A stretch of 46,012 nucleotides of DNA from Brumimicrobium oceani (GTDB lineage Bacteria; Bacteroidota; Bacteroidia; Flavobacteriales_D; Crocinitomicaceae): positions 1 to 46,012 of the forward strand of contig NZ_QFRJ01000019.1 in the NCBI RefSeq assembly GCF_003143775.1. The letters run 5' to 3'. The notes under the pieces were generated by a model, which worked only from the letters and a program-made list of their open reading frames with translations, did no database searches and was not told where the DNA came from. Within the stretch, counting starts at the first letter, position 1. Each line of letters opens with the position of its first letter. This document shows positions 1 through 7,490 of the stretch, piece after piece. Both the position numbers and the translations under genes were made by a program.

Positions 1-119
1 ATAAAATACTGTATTTTTGATACTCATAATTGGGTGTGCTAAAAGTGTATGTTTTTTATGTTTAAGCACTTTAAAAATAACACTTTGCACCCTTTTATCC
101 TATCTTTCTATGAATTTTT

Positions 120-360
120 CGGGTTAACTAAGCCAGATGATCCTTCCAGAGTTGAAAATTAAGATTTTCAACCCTCGTCAGGATGACAATTGTAGGCGCT
201 GGGAGTCAAGTGAGAGGAGAAAAAGTTATCACAAGATGGAATCTTGCGGTAACTTTTTTGACTTCTAACCCTTTCACAAAGTGCTAACGCGAGATTTTTT
301 CTCGTGGTAGTACTTTGCTCGTAAGGAACAAACAGAATTCTAAATCCTCTATGAAGCAAA
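120..360. repeat. Structured intergenic element with three hairpins
   Basis: This spacer holds three consecutive hairpins. The first has 9-bp perfect arms at 151-159 and 164-172. The second pairs 220-237 with 241-258 around a GGA loop, with one weak internal stretch. The third pairs 277-294 with 300-317 around a T-rich loop, 18 positions with one clear mismatch and wobble pairs. Between the first two lies a GTCAGGATGACA-type stretch, which I recall from dispersed intergenic repeats of flavobacteria. An open frame on the minus strand across it (168-359, ending in CHPDEG) is most simply explained as repeat sequence, not a gene. Positions 1-119 show nothing I can name. Confidence 0.55.
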
Positions 361-365
361 AATCA

Positions 366-1106
366 TCAATTATCCTTATTGGTCAATTTTTCCTTCTCAA
401 GCTGTTTTTGTTTCACCATTTCTTCCATTAACCTCATCTTTTCTTTATTCTGCTTTTTTCTTTGCTTGTACTCCTTTTTTTCTTTTTTAAATTCTTCTTT
501 ACTTAAAATATCGAATGTGGGATCAAAATCCACTTTTCCGCTTTTAATATCGTTCACCACGCACTCAATAACAAAATCTTCGGTGTTTGGATAATACATT
601 GCATCTAAATCCTGTTCAAAAAAACCTGCTAACCCAGTATAGATAGAAGCTTGTATTCCACTTTTGTATTTTGCAATGATTTCGGTAACCGTCATTCCGG
701 TTTCTCGATAAATTAATTTGGTGAGCACAATTCCTTCCGAAACATATAAATCGCGAAGCAAAAACTTAAAGTCGTCTTTTAAAGAGCGGTGTGCTTTTCG
801 CATCATTTTGTTTTGCTTGCGGTTTTTATTGATTCCCGCTAATTCATTATCTAAAGAATCAATAACCCTTGCGGCTTCTAATGCTAGCGGATAAACGCGT
901 CTTACTCTTCTTAAAGCATTTCTGTATTGGCTCTTAAAATCGCTGGGAACATCGAAGCTTTCGTACACTTGTAAACGTCTAATTACGGAGTCTGCATAGG
1001 CACTATCGGCATACTCTACTTGACTTTGAGCATTGCCCAAAAACATAAATAGAAGCAGCAGCGCTGAGAATCCTTTTGAAATACTATTATTGAACATGTT
1101 CTTCAT
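366..1106 (-). CDS. DUF4294 domain-containing secreted protein
   Basis: This 246-residue protein resembles the DUF4294 family of Bacteroidota, whose function is unknown. It begins with a hydrophobic signal peptide ending near residue 28 (AQSQ), so it is probably exported to the periplasm. The central part (about 60-190) has the family's basic helical stretch (RNALRRVRRVYPLALEAA) and the segment around KLIYRETGMTVTEIIAKYKS. The last 40 residues are almost all Lys, Glu, Gln and Met, a charged coiled-coil-like tail. It is transcribed alone on the minus strand, with structured spacers on both sides. Family assignment is from memory of these motifs; no biochemical role can be given. Confidence 0.82.
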   Translation of the reverse strand: MKNMFNNSISKGFSALLLLFMFLGNAQSQVEYADSAYADSVIRRLQVYESFDVPSDFKSQYRNALRRVRRVYPLALEAARVIDSLDNELAGINKNRKQNKMMRKAHRSLKDDFKFLLRDLYVSEGIVLTKLIYRETGMTVTEIIAKYKSGIQASIYTGLAGFFEQDLDAMYYPNTEDFVIECVVNDIKSGKVDFDPTFDILSKEEFKKEKKEYKQRKKQNKEKMRLMEEMVKQKQLEKEKLTNKDN

Positions 1107-1215
1107 TGGTTTTAATAACGATGAAGTATAAGCAAATATTTTGCCATTAAAAAATGCAGGAGATTTAAGAAGGATTTAGATCAGGGTAAAATGTCAAATC
1201 GGAGGGAGAACAATA

Positions 1216-1356
1216 GGCCCAGGTGGAAATGGAAAGCTTGCTGAACGCATTGGCTAATTGTCTACCGTAAAGACAAAGCGACCTTGGAAGCTCTTGTGTT
1301 TACGTGTAGACAAAGCCAATGAGAAAGCAACTTGGAATTGGAGACTGATTAAGGCC
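1216..1356. repeat. Large imperfect palindrome between two minus-strand genes
   Basis: The gene-free spacer 1107-1367 is dominated by an imperfect inverted repeat. The arm 1234-1278 matches the reverse complement of 1291-1335, with the best block being CATTGGCT (1248-1255) against AGCCAATG (1314-1321), followed by matching TTGTCTAC and GTAAA blocks with one- or two-base slips. A weaker GGCC block extends the symmetry to about 1216-1356. It has no run of T suited to a terminator. It may be a MITE- or REP-like element. Confidence 0.55.
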
Positions 1357-1367
1357 CCCAAAAACTT

Positions 1368-1817
1368 CTAAGGAATCAAAAAGTTATAGCCTAATGCTTG
1401 TAATTCATAAATGCGAACAAAAGCATTGTCTACAACTTGAATGCCCTTTGGTAAATCTTCTATTTTTATACCCAATTTATTCATGGCTACAGCACAAACA
1501 GAAACAGTAAGGTTTTCATTCATGAATCCTGAAATATAATCGAAAAGCTCCTTGTTTTCCTTAATATCCATGAGTACTTTCCCCCAAACGACTACCTCAT
1601 AATTCTTGATTTCAACACCGCTTTCTTTCATCTGATTGTACATCATGAAAGAAAAACGTAAAGGTCGTTCCTCTGAAGCTCCAAAACCGTAATTAGGAGT
1701 CTTGTTCAGTGTCTCAACTACTGATTTATCTATTAATTTTGGCGCATCTTGGGCAAAAGTTGCAGTGGAAAATATCATCACTGCAGCTAAACTTAAAAAT
1801 TGAATTGTTTTCTTCAT
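1368..1817 (-). CDS. Periplasmic DsrE-like family protein
   Basis: A 149-residue protein with a signal peptide (residues 1-22, ending TFAQ) followed by a small alpha/beta domain resembling the DsrE/DsrF-like fold of secreted Bacteroidota proteins. The support is the pattern of strand-like segments (RFSFMMYN, YEVVVWGKVL, LTVSVCAVAMNKLGI, GIQVVDNAFVRIYELQALGY), which matches the order seen in DsrE-like proteins, including the single cysteine in the VSVCAVAM strand. Classical DsrE proteins take part in sulfur relay, but a role here is not shown. It lies alone, flanked upstream by lhgO with a gap of about 85 bases. Confidence 0.7.
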   Translation of the reverse strand: MKKTIQFLSLAAVMIFSTATFAQDAPKLIDKSVVETLNKTPNYGFGASEERPLRFSFMMYNQMKESGVEIKNYEVVVWGKVLMDIKENKELFDYISGFMNENLTVSVCAVAMNKLGIKIEDLPKGIQVVDNAFVRIYELQALGYNFLIP

Positions 1818-1901
1818 CTCTACGGTATTTTATTTTGTTAACCGATGAAGATAGATAAATTCACACCTCTTAGCCGTGACTAATGTTACACATCAATTGG
1901 A

Positions 1902-3122
1902 CTACTTCAATGCAAAATGCTTCTCTGCTTTTTCTGCTATTTGTCCACCTATTGCCAATGAAGCAGTTGCAGCTGGTGAAGGTGCATTTAACACGTGAAT
2001 TGAATGTCCATGATACTCAATTCTGAAATCGTCTCTTGTGTCTCCATCTTGACCCAAAAGCAATGCCCTTACTCCAGAACCTCCTGGTCGCAAATCATCC
2101 ATTTCTAATGAAGGAATTAAACCTTGAAGTGTTTTTAAGAATAATTTTTTAGAGAATGCTCTTCGGTATTCATCCACTCCAAATTTCATGTTTTTGAAAA
2201 ACAATTTCCACGTTCCGCTATACGCCAAAGCATCAAATGTATCTTTCATATCGAAGTCGGTTTTGCCGTATCCTTCTCTTTTGAATGTAAAAACCGCATT
2301 TGGGCCACATTCTGTATGTCCGTTGGTCATTCTTGTAAAATGTACACCCAAGAAAGGAAATGCAGGATTGGGAACTGGATAAATTAAGTTTTTTACTTTG
2401 TGCTGTGCTTGATCTGTGAGTTCATAATAATCTCCTCTAAATCCTACGACTTGTTCTTTTAGTTTCACTCCATCTTTTCTTGCCAAACGATCGGCTTGAA
2501 GTCCTGCGCAGAAAATTAAATGTTTTGCTTTAAATTTCTGAGTCGCTCCAACAACTGTTGAATAATCGTCGTGTTTCTCCACTCCAATCACCTCTTCGCC
2601 CAATACAGTTTTAGAATTGCTGTTCATTCCTTCCGCATTGGCAATCATTTTCTCTGTGGCATCTCGGTAATCGATAATTCCTGTACATGGAACCCAAATT
2701 CCAGCAATTCCTTCAACGAAAGGCTCATGTTCTTTAACTTGTTCTCCAGTAATTTTCTCAATTCCTTCGGTGTTATTGGCCAAACCATTTTCAAAAATCT
2801 TGTCCATAAAAGGAAGTTCAGACTTTTTGGTAGCCACAACCACTTTTCCACAAACATCGTGAGGAACTTTGTTTTCTTGCGCGAAAGCCACCAATTCATG
2901 ACGACCTTTCACACAATTTTCAGCTTTAAGAGAACCTGGTTGGTAATACAATCCTGAGTGAATTACCCCTGAATTGTTCCCTGTTTGGTGATCTGCAAAA
3001 CGCTTCTCCTTTTCAATTAAAATGATATTTAACTCTGGATTGCGTTTTTGAAGCTTGTAAAATGTTGCTGCACCAACGATTCCCCCTCCTATAATTGCGA
3101 TGTCGAATACTTGATTTTCCAC
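1902..3122 (-). CDS. lhgO: L-2-hydroxyglutarate dehydrogenase/oxidase (LhgO)
   Basis: A 406-residue FAD-dependent oxidoreductase of the DAO/GlpD-like superfamily. It oxidises L-2-hydroxyglutarate to 2-oxoglutarate, a metabolite-repair or carbon-recovery reaction. The N-terminus has the dinucleotide-binding motif GGGIVGAATFYKL, followed by the family-typical NNSGVIHSGLYYQPGSLKA (about 50-68) and, near the C-terminus, the FAD-contacting RPGGSGVRALLLG-type segment. Length is normal for the family. The start is GTG, since 3120-3122 reads CAC on the plus strand. A TAnnTTTG promoter box (TATTTTTG, minus strand, 3138-3145) sits about 15 bases upstream, so the leader is very short. It appears to be a single-gene unit. 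Confidence 0.93.
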   Translation of the reverse strand: MENQVFDIAIIGGGIVGAATFYKLQKRNPELNIILIEKEKRFADHQTGNNSGVIHSGLYYQPGSLKAENCVKGRHELVAFAQENKVPHDVCGKVVVATKKSELPFMDKIFENGLANNTEGIEKITGEQVKEHEPFVEGIAGIWVPCTGIIDYRDATEKMIANAEGMNSNSKTVLGEEVIGVEKHDDYSTVVGATQKFKAKHLIFCAGLQADRLARKDGVKLKEQVVGFRGDYYELTDQAQHKVKNLIYPVPNPAFPFLGVHFTRMTNGHTECGPNAVFTFKREGYGKTDFDMKDTFDALAYSGTWKLFFKNMKFGVDEYRRAFSKKLFLKTLQGLIPSLEMDDLRPGGSGVRALLLGQDGDTRDDFRIEYHGHSIHVLNAPSPAATASLAIGGQIAEKAEKHFALK

Positions 3123-3137
3123 GTAAATGATTTTTTA

Positions 3138-3145
3138 CAAAAATA
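3138..3145 (-). promoter_or_regulatory. Candidate -7 promoter box for lhgO
   Basis: Reads TATTTTTG on the minus strand, an exact match to the Bacteroidota TAnnTTTG box, 15 bases before the GTG start of lhgO. I see no TTG -33 element at the usual distance. Confidence 0.45.
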
Positions 3146-3238
3146 ACAAATGTAAGAGGTATTTGTTAAACGATAATGTTTAATTTTTAGCTGGGCAGAC
3201 AATAAACAAGATAATTCTAAAAGCTATCTTTTAACGCT

Positions 3239-3661
3239 CTAAACATTTGTTACATCTTTTGTTCTTTCTAATATTTCTTGCAAATTAGACAGCGTTTTAA
3301 CCAAAGCCATATTATTTTGAAACAAATTAAAATCTTGAAACCACCAGGGATCTATTTCATGAGATAAATGATAAATCAATTTAGTACGTAAACTTATTTC
3401 TATTTTTTCAATAACGCTGAATAGCAAAACTCGTAAGTCAGCATCAAAATTGTAAAGAGATATCACATCTTTAAACTGACTATTAGGTTTAAAAATATGA
3501 TTAGCCTTATCCTCTTGCATCACATACCAATATTCACCAAGACGGTAATAACTGATATTGGACAGGTATTTCTCGGCCAATTCAAAATTTGAAATATTCA
3601 AACCTCTATCTTGAAGCTGTGAAATTTGCTCCTTAATTGTGAATGCTCTCTTTGTAAACAT
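3239..3661 (-). pseudogene. Abi_2-family (AbiD/AbiF-like) gene, truncated
   Basis: The reading frame encodes about 140 residues matching the N-terminal half of the Abi_2 family, often linked to abortive phage infection. The pattern seen is FTKRAFTIKEQISQLQDRGL, then LSNISYYRLGEYW, FKDVISLYNFDADLRVLL and IEKIEISLRTKLIYHL. Family members are usually about 300 residues; this one stops after ERTKDVTNV and lacks the C-terminal half, which I could not find downstream. The frame is open further upstream to 3838, adding a hydrophobic segment, but I prefer the Met at 3661 because family members begin just before FTKxAxTIxEQI and the upstream DNA contains a hairpin (3709-3749). It is probably a decayed gene, though a short functional protein is possible. 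Confidence 0.6.
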
Positions 3662-3708
3662 ATTGGAGTGAAGTGATTTGGGTGAAGGAAAAGTCCATAA
3701 AGCAAAAG

Positions 3709-3749
3709 ACACACCCTGGGACGCTGTTCTATTGGGTAGCGTGGTGTGT
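3709..3749. repeat. Hairpin upstream of the Abi_2 fragment
   Basis: ACACACC (3709-3715) pairs with GGTGTGT (3743-3749), and CGCT (3722-3725) with AGCG (3738-3741) inside. The structure lies within the upstream extension of the Abi_2 frame and supports reading that extension as non-coding. Confidence 0.4.
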
Positions 3750-4046
3750 ACTGTTATGACAAATATAAGAAAAAAGAATAAAACAACCCCTATGATAATG
3801 AGTTTTTTATGTACATATGGTTTAATTGTATGTCTCAAAAGTAAGTTAGGAGCCTAAAAAACTAATTGTTATAATTTATTGATTTTTAGCTCTAAGTCGG
3901 AAACCCTCATTATTCTGTATAAAAATTCTTTAGCCAAATGTTCGCAACAACTATCCAACCTAAGGGGTGAAGCTTCGCTAACCAAATTATCAATTCGAGG
4001 TTCTTAGTTCAATAGGTTGTTAAAGTAATACTTTGTCACCCAAAAT

Positions 4047-4074
4047 TCATCACCAATCACTCATCGCTCATATC
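4047..4074. repeat. Four degenerate 7-bp tandem repeats
   Basis: Heptads TCATCAC, CAATCAC, TCATCGC and TCATATC follow each other directly and touch the stop codon of the tryptophan dioxygenase gene. The rest of the spacer 3839-4073 shows no gene. Confidence 0.4.
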
Positions 4075-4976
4075 TAATCCTCATAATTATCCACCCAAAT
4101 CTCAGGGAAAAACTTACGTTGCTGATATCTTGGATGTAAATATTTCTTCCATTCACTTCCCCCTGTTGCTGCTTGGTTTTCTCCTTTTTTGTCCAAATAA
4201 TGCTGTGCGGTTTCTAGGTGAACCATTGGCCATTTCACATTGTATAATTGATCAAACTCTTTAAGAATTTCAACTAATTCTGCAGAAGGACTCTTCATTT
4301 CAGCGAATTTTTGATGTAGATTTTTGTCTTTCAATTCATCCGCTAATGCAATCAACTTATCTTGGTACTTTTCCTCAAACATTCTTAAGGTTAAAGTCTT
4401 CTTTCCAGTTTTTCTATCCATACCAGCATCTTTCCAATAAATATGCTCAAAGTAATCGGCAGTTGATGGATTTTCATTAATACGTGCTTTCCCTTTTTCG
4501 TTGAGCAAATTATTCAGCTCTGTACAGTAAATTTCAATCTTGCGGAAAGATACACTTTGAAAACCGCTTGCTGGGGCTAATGTCTTGCGGAAAACATTAT
4601 AGTCATCATAATCCATTCCGTGACTCATGACACTAAATGAAGTGATTAGCATTGATGTATAGCGGTTCAAGCGATTAATTTTATCAATCCAAATCTCATC
4701 TGATAAATCTTCGTTTGTTAATTGTTCTAACTCGTGAATCATCATTCCAAGAACCAACTCTGTAACTTGATGATACATGATAAAGATTTTTTCATCCTTA
4801 AAATCTGTTCTTGGTTTTTGTAAGGAAAAAAGAGTATCCACTTCAATATAATCCCAATAAGAAATAGGTTTTGCTTGCAATAAGCCCTCAAGATAAGTAT
4901 TCGGATTTTCACCTAAATCTTCATATTTCTTATTGAGCTTATTGATTAAATCTTGGTTTGTATTTTCTTGACTCAT
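4074..4976 (-). CDS. kynA: Tryptophan 2,3-dioxygenase
   Basis: A 300-residue heme enzyme that opens the indole ring of L-tryptophan to N-formylkynurenine, the first step of the kynurenine pathway, in the cytoplasm. Recognisable features are FIMYHQVTELVLGMMIHE with the distal His near residue 69, SGFQSVSFRKIE in the middle, the proximal heme ligand His253 in VHLETAQHYL, and the substrate-loop motif AATGGS (269-274) followed by WKKYLHPRYQQRKFFP. Length is that of bacterial and flavobacterial members. It starts only five bases after the membrane-protein gene at 4982-5404, so it is almost certainly the last gene of the Rrf2-led operon. That company is unusual; no other kynurenine-pathway gene is in the window. 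Confidence 0.93.
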   Translation of the reverse strand: MSQENTNQDLINKLNKKYEDLGENPNTYLEGLLQAKPISYWDYIEVDTLFSLQKPRTDFKDEKIFIMYHQVTELVLGMMIHELEQLTNEDLSDEIWIDKINRLNRYTSMLITSFSVMSHGMDYDDYNVFRKTLAPASGFQSVSFRKIEIYCTELNNLLNEKGKARINENPSTADYFEHIYWKDAGMDRKTGKKTLTLRMFEEKYQDKLIALADELKDKNLHQKFAEMKSPSAELVEILKEFDQLYNVKWPMVHLETAQHYLDKKGENQAATGGSEWKKYLHPRYQQRKFFPEIWVDNYED

Positions 4977-4981
4977 GGTAT

Positions 4982-5404
4982 TTATAGTTTAAAAAGCATG
5001 TAACCTGCACTTGCTAATGTAATAACTTTTATTAACTCAAAAATAATGTAATAAATATGAATCGATGATTTTTGAGATAATTTCCCTTCAATTTTGTGTT
5101 TTGCTTGTTGCTTTAACTCGGGCAATAAATAAAAAGTTTGCCCAATTAAAAGTACTAGAGGGAAAAATAAAATAAGTATTAAAACGGAAGGGATTTGTCC
5201 TATTCTCACAAAAAGAGCAACGGAAACGATAAAAGCCAAAGCCCACTCCACTTTATTTAAAGCTGTGAATATTAACTGTCCAATACTTAAGCCAATTTCA
5301 AGATTTACGCCAGGTGCACGAAACTTCAACCAAGCTTCCATAAAACTTATGGCACAAACAAATCCTATCCACACGTATATGGAAATTATCGCTACTTCGA
5401 ACAT
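4982..5404 (-). CDS. Small membrane protein, unknown function
   Basis: A 140-residue protein with about four predicted membrane helices: residues about 2-24, 50-70, 72-94 and 116-138. A conserved-looking stretch between the first two helices contains SFMEAWLKFRAPGV and ALNKVEWALA, with acidic residues next to or within membrane segments (Glu23 and Glu54), which may be functional. I do not recognise a named family. It lies in the minus-strand operon: 9 bases from the upstream membrane gene and 5 bases from the downstream tryptophan dioxygenase. Given the Rrf2 regulator at the head, a role in a stress or nitrogen-oxide response is a reasonable but unproven guess. Confidence 0.75.
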   Translation of the reverse strand: MFEVAIISIYVWIGFVCAISFMEAWLKFRAPGVNLEIGLSIGQLIFTALNKVEWALAFIVSVALFVRIGQIPSVLILILFFPLVLLIGQTFYLLPELKQQAKHKIEGKLSQKSSIHIYYIIFELIKVITLASAGYMLFKL

Positions 5405-5413
5405 AAATTTACT

Positions 5414-5746
5414 TTAAACAATTAATGAAAGTAGGATAATAAATGCGTTAGCAATTATGCTCACATAAAAGGTAATTATACAAGGTTTAGCATCGGCCTG
5501 CGCGATAAACATAGAATTTGCAGACATTGTTAACACGGCTACCACACCGACTAAAAACCAATTATTATCTTGAATTGCCAACATAGCGGCAACCGACCCT
5601 AGACAACTTTGAAAAGTAATCATAATTGTCATTGCTCCAAACCTGTTTTTCTCGAAATTTCTTTCTTGCTCTACTAACCATCTCATCTCTCTAAAATTTA
5701 AATTTTCAAATAAGGAATAAAAGACCTTTTTATCTCTATTAAGCAA
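5414..5746 (-). CDS. Small membrane protein, unknown function
   Basis: A 110-residue protein with a charged cytoplasmic-looking N-terminus (residues 1-35, including REMRWLVEQERNFEKNRFG) and three predicted membrane helices at about 36-57, 62-83 and 88-110. The short loop between helices 2 and 3 has an AQADAKPC segment with one cysteine. I do not recognise the family. It follows the Rrf2 gene by 38 bases and precedes the next membrane gene by 9 bases, so it is likely cotranscribed with both. The two membrane proteins may form a complex, which is inference from gene order only. Confidence 0.7.
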   Translation of the reverse strand: MLNRDKKVFYSLFENLNFREMRWLVEQERNFEKNRFGAMTIMITFQSCLGSVAAMLAIQDNNWFLVGVVAVLTMSANSMFIAQADAKPCIITFYVSIIANAFIILLSLIV

Positions 5747-5784
5747 ATCTAAATAAATTTTGAAAGAATGAAAAAAATTTATGC

Positions 5785-6222
5785 TTATCTTTTGAGAAAG
5801 GTCAAACCCGAATCTAGGCCATTTGCTAATTCAAGCAAAGTTGTTGTGGTTAACATATGCGCCAATTCATCACGCACAAGTTTAAACTGATCATGCACAG
5901 GACAAGGCTTTTCTTCATTACATTGACTTAAACCAAGTCCGCAGCCTACATAAATATCGTCACCGTCAATTGCCTTTACAATTACGCTCAACTTTATCTT
6001 TTCTAAATTCTTTTTGGGAATAAAAAAACCGCCTGATGGTCCCTTTGCAGAATTTACAATTTTATTTCTTGATAGAATCTGCATTATTTTAGCTGTGAAT
6101 GCTTCTGGTGAATCAATAGCTTTTGAAATATCTTTTACGCCAATTTTCTTCTCACTATGCAGTGACTGTTCGGCAATATATAAGGTTGCCTTAATTCCAT
6201 ATTCACATGCTTTAGAAAACAT
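5785..6222 (-). CDS. Rrf2-family transcriptional regulator with three cysteines
   Basis: A 145-residue winged-helix regulator of the Rrf2 family (NsrR, IscR and relatives). The N-terminus (FSKACEYGIKATLYIAEQS) and the recognition region with SRNKIVNSAKGPSGGFFIPK are typical. Cys94, Cys101 and Cys107 (C-x6-C-x5-C) are placed where NsrR and IscR bind an Fe-S cluster, so this is probably a cluster-containing sensor of NO, redox or iron. It heads a minus-strand operon with two membrane proteins and tryptophan dioxygenase, and is divergent from the nos operon, making it a candidate regulator of both. NsrR-like identity is an inference; sequence alone does not separate NsrR from IscR types. Confidence 0.88.
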   Translation of the reverse strand: MFSKACEYGIKATLYIAEQSLHSEKKIGVKDISKAIDSPEAFTAKIMQILSRNKIVNSAKGPSGGFFIPKKNLEKIKLSVIVKAIDGDDIYVGCGLGLSQCNEEKPCPVHDQFKLVRDELAHMLTTTTLLELANGLDSGLTFLKR

Positions 6223-6262
6223 TACAGTTATTATTAATTGGTAATTACATTATTAGAGTGGA

Positions 6263-6270
6263 CAAAACTA
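6263..6270 (-). promoter_or_regulatory. Candidate -7 box of the Rrf2 operon
   Basis: TAGTTTTG on the minus strand fits TAnnTTTG exactly, 40 bases before the Rrf2 start codon. No -33 TTG was found at the standard spacing. Confidence 0.4.
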
Positions 6271-6804
6271 AGTGTTTTTTAGCGATGTGCATAAAAAAAT
6301 ACAATAAAAAGTTGGCTCAATATGATTTTGTGTGGGTAGTTTTCATGTCTAGGATTTTAATAGCGACTGAATGATTGTCAAATTGGTTCCAACTTTATCT
6401 AAATAGAAATTTCTGTTTAAAACTAATTCATTCCATATCATAAACCACTATAATTCAAAGGGTTCTATTTTAACAACAAAATGATAATACTGACAAATAC
6501 TTTAGGACATCACCGTGATGATTACAATTAAATTCGCGGTGAAACAATTAATTTTTCAAGGGATTTAAATTGGCTACCCGAAGTATTTTAAATGGAGCCG
6601 AAAGTTTAAATATTTAATTTTATCTGCCTCCAACTATTCCATCGAAATAACAGCACAAAACAGCTGGTAAATTATTTTTTTCAAAATAAAACTTGAGAAT
6701 TCAAGCTTTTGTTTTCAAATTGACAAATTCATCTAAAGCCCTGTTATTCCTCATAACCCCACAATCAAAACAATTAAAACATGGTATAGAATCAGTTTCA
6801 ACAA

Positions 6805-6820
6805 AAGACTTTAAAGTCTT
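6805..6820. promoter_or_regulatory. Perfect 16-bp palindrome, candidate operator for nos
   Basis: AAGACTTTAAAGTCTT is a perfect palindrome about 40 bases upstream of the -33 element of the nos promoter. Its AAG/CTT outer ends are loosely like NsrR-type half-sites in other phyla. Binding by the divergent Rrf2 regulator is inference. Confidence 0.4.
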
Positions 6821-6860
6821 TATATGATTAATGTCACTTATCCAATACTTTTTTGTTATT

Positions 6861-6894
6861 TTGCATATCAATAGATTTCATACGTCTATTTTTG
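6861..6894 (+). promoter_or_regulatory. Candidate nos operon promoter
   Basis: TTG at 6861-6863 and TATTTTTG at 6887-6894 are spaced by 23 bases and match the Bacteroidota TTG / TAnnTTTG promoter. The expected start of transcription is near 6899-6901, giving a leader of about 24 bases to the ATG at 6924. Confidence 0.6.
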
Positions 6895-6923
6895 TAGCAA
6901 TTAATAAACCAAAAGAACAAATT

Positions 6924-7454
6924 ATGAAGAATTATTTTAAAATCGGATTGCTTTTCCTAGCTGTATCATTATACAGTTGTGGAGGAGGCGGAGAAGCAGA
7001 AAGTCCTAAAGAAGAAAAGGTACTGACTAACCCGAACAATCCAAATAACCCAAATAATTCTGCTTCATCTTCTAACACAGAAGCGGCAGCAGAAGAAGTA
7101 CCAGCATCAAAGCGTGTTGATTTAGAAAACAAGGGAGTTGGACCTGTGAAAAGTGTTACAATTCCAGAAACAATAGACGAAGCTTTAGCAGCAAAAGGAC
7201 AGGAAGTATATGAAGCTAACTGTACAGCATGTCACAAGCCAGACAAGAAACACATCGGTCCTGCACCAAAAGACATTCTTGAAAGAAGAACTCCAGAATG
7301 GGTAATGAATATGATTATCAACCCTGATGTTATGGTTCAAGAAGATCCTTTGGCTAAAGACTTATTAATCGAGTATAACGGTTCACCTATGTCGAACCAA
7401 GGTATCACTGAAGATGAAGCTCGAGCTATCTTAGAGTATATCAGAACTTTATAA
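6924..7454 (+). CDS. Monoheme cytochrome c lipoprotein of the nos operon
   Basis: A 176-residue lipoprotein-type cytochrome c, probably the electron donor to NosZ. Using the ATG at 6924, the N-terminus is a lipoprotein signal with SLYSC, lipid-bearing Cys19. A low-complexity linker follows, with PNN repeats (about 37-45) and Ala/Glu/Ser-rich sequence to residue 60. The heme motif CTACH is at 100-104, and Met156 in GSPMS is the likely axial ligand, giving a class I fold of about 90 residues. The frame is open upstream to 6831, but that extension would overlap the promoter and displace the signal peptide. It is the first gene of the operon, 36 bases before nosZ. Confidence 0.9.
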   Translation: MKNYFKIGLLFLAVSLYSCGGGGEAESPKEEKVLTNPNNPNNPNNSASSSNTEAAAEEVPASKRVDLENKGVGPVKSVTIPETIDEALAAKGQEVYEANCTACHKPDKKHIGPAPKDILERRTPEWVMNMIINPDVMVQEDPLAKDLLIEYNGSPMSNQGITEDEARAILEYIRTL

Positions 7455-7490
7455 AAACAAAAACCAATAATAACTAATAAAAATAGACGT

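Larger units (their letters stand above)
6223..6923. promoter_or_regulatory. Regulatory region between Rrf2 operon and nos operon
   Basis: About 700 bases without a supported gene separate the divergent Rrf2 and nos operons. Going left to right it holds TAATTGGTAATTA, an inverted repeat at 6235-6247 just before the Rrf2 gene; a minus-strand TAGTTTTG box at 6263-6270; the 13-bp palindrome CATCACCGTGATG at 6508-6520; the perfect 16-bp palindrome at 6805-6820; and a plus-strand promoter at 6861-6894. A start-less open frame with several cysteines runs on the minus strand from 6877 to 6701 and overlaps this promoter. I saw no FNR-type TTGAT-N4-ATCAA site by eye. Confidence 0.5.

Noticed and set aside
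168-359. 63-codon minus-strand open frame ending CHPDEG
   Set aside because: It runs through three hairpins and repeat-like DNA, has no signal or domain pattern, and the ending is what such repeats give when translated.
2571-2957. 128-codon plus-strand open frame inside lhgO
   Set aside because: Shadow of the lhgO coding sequence; composition (many Phe, Ser, Asn) fits antisense reading.
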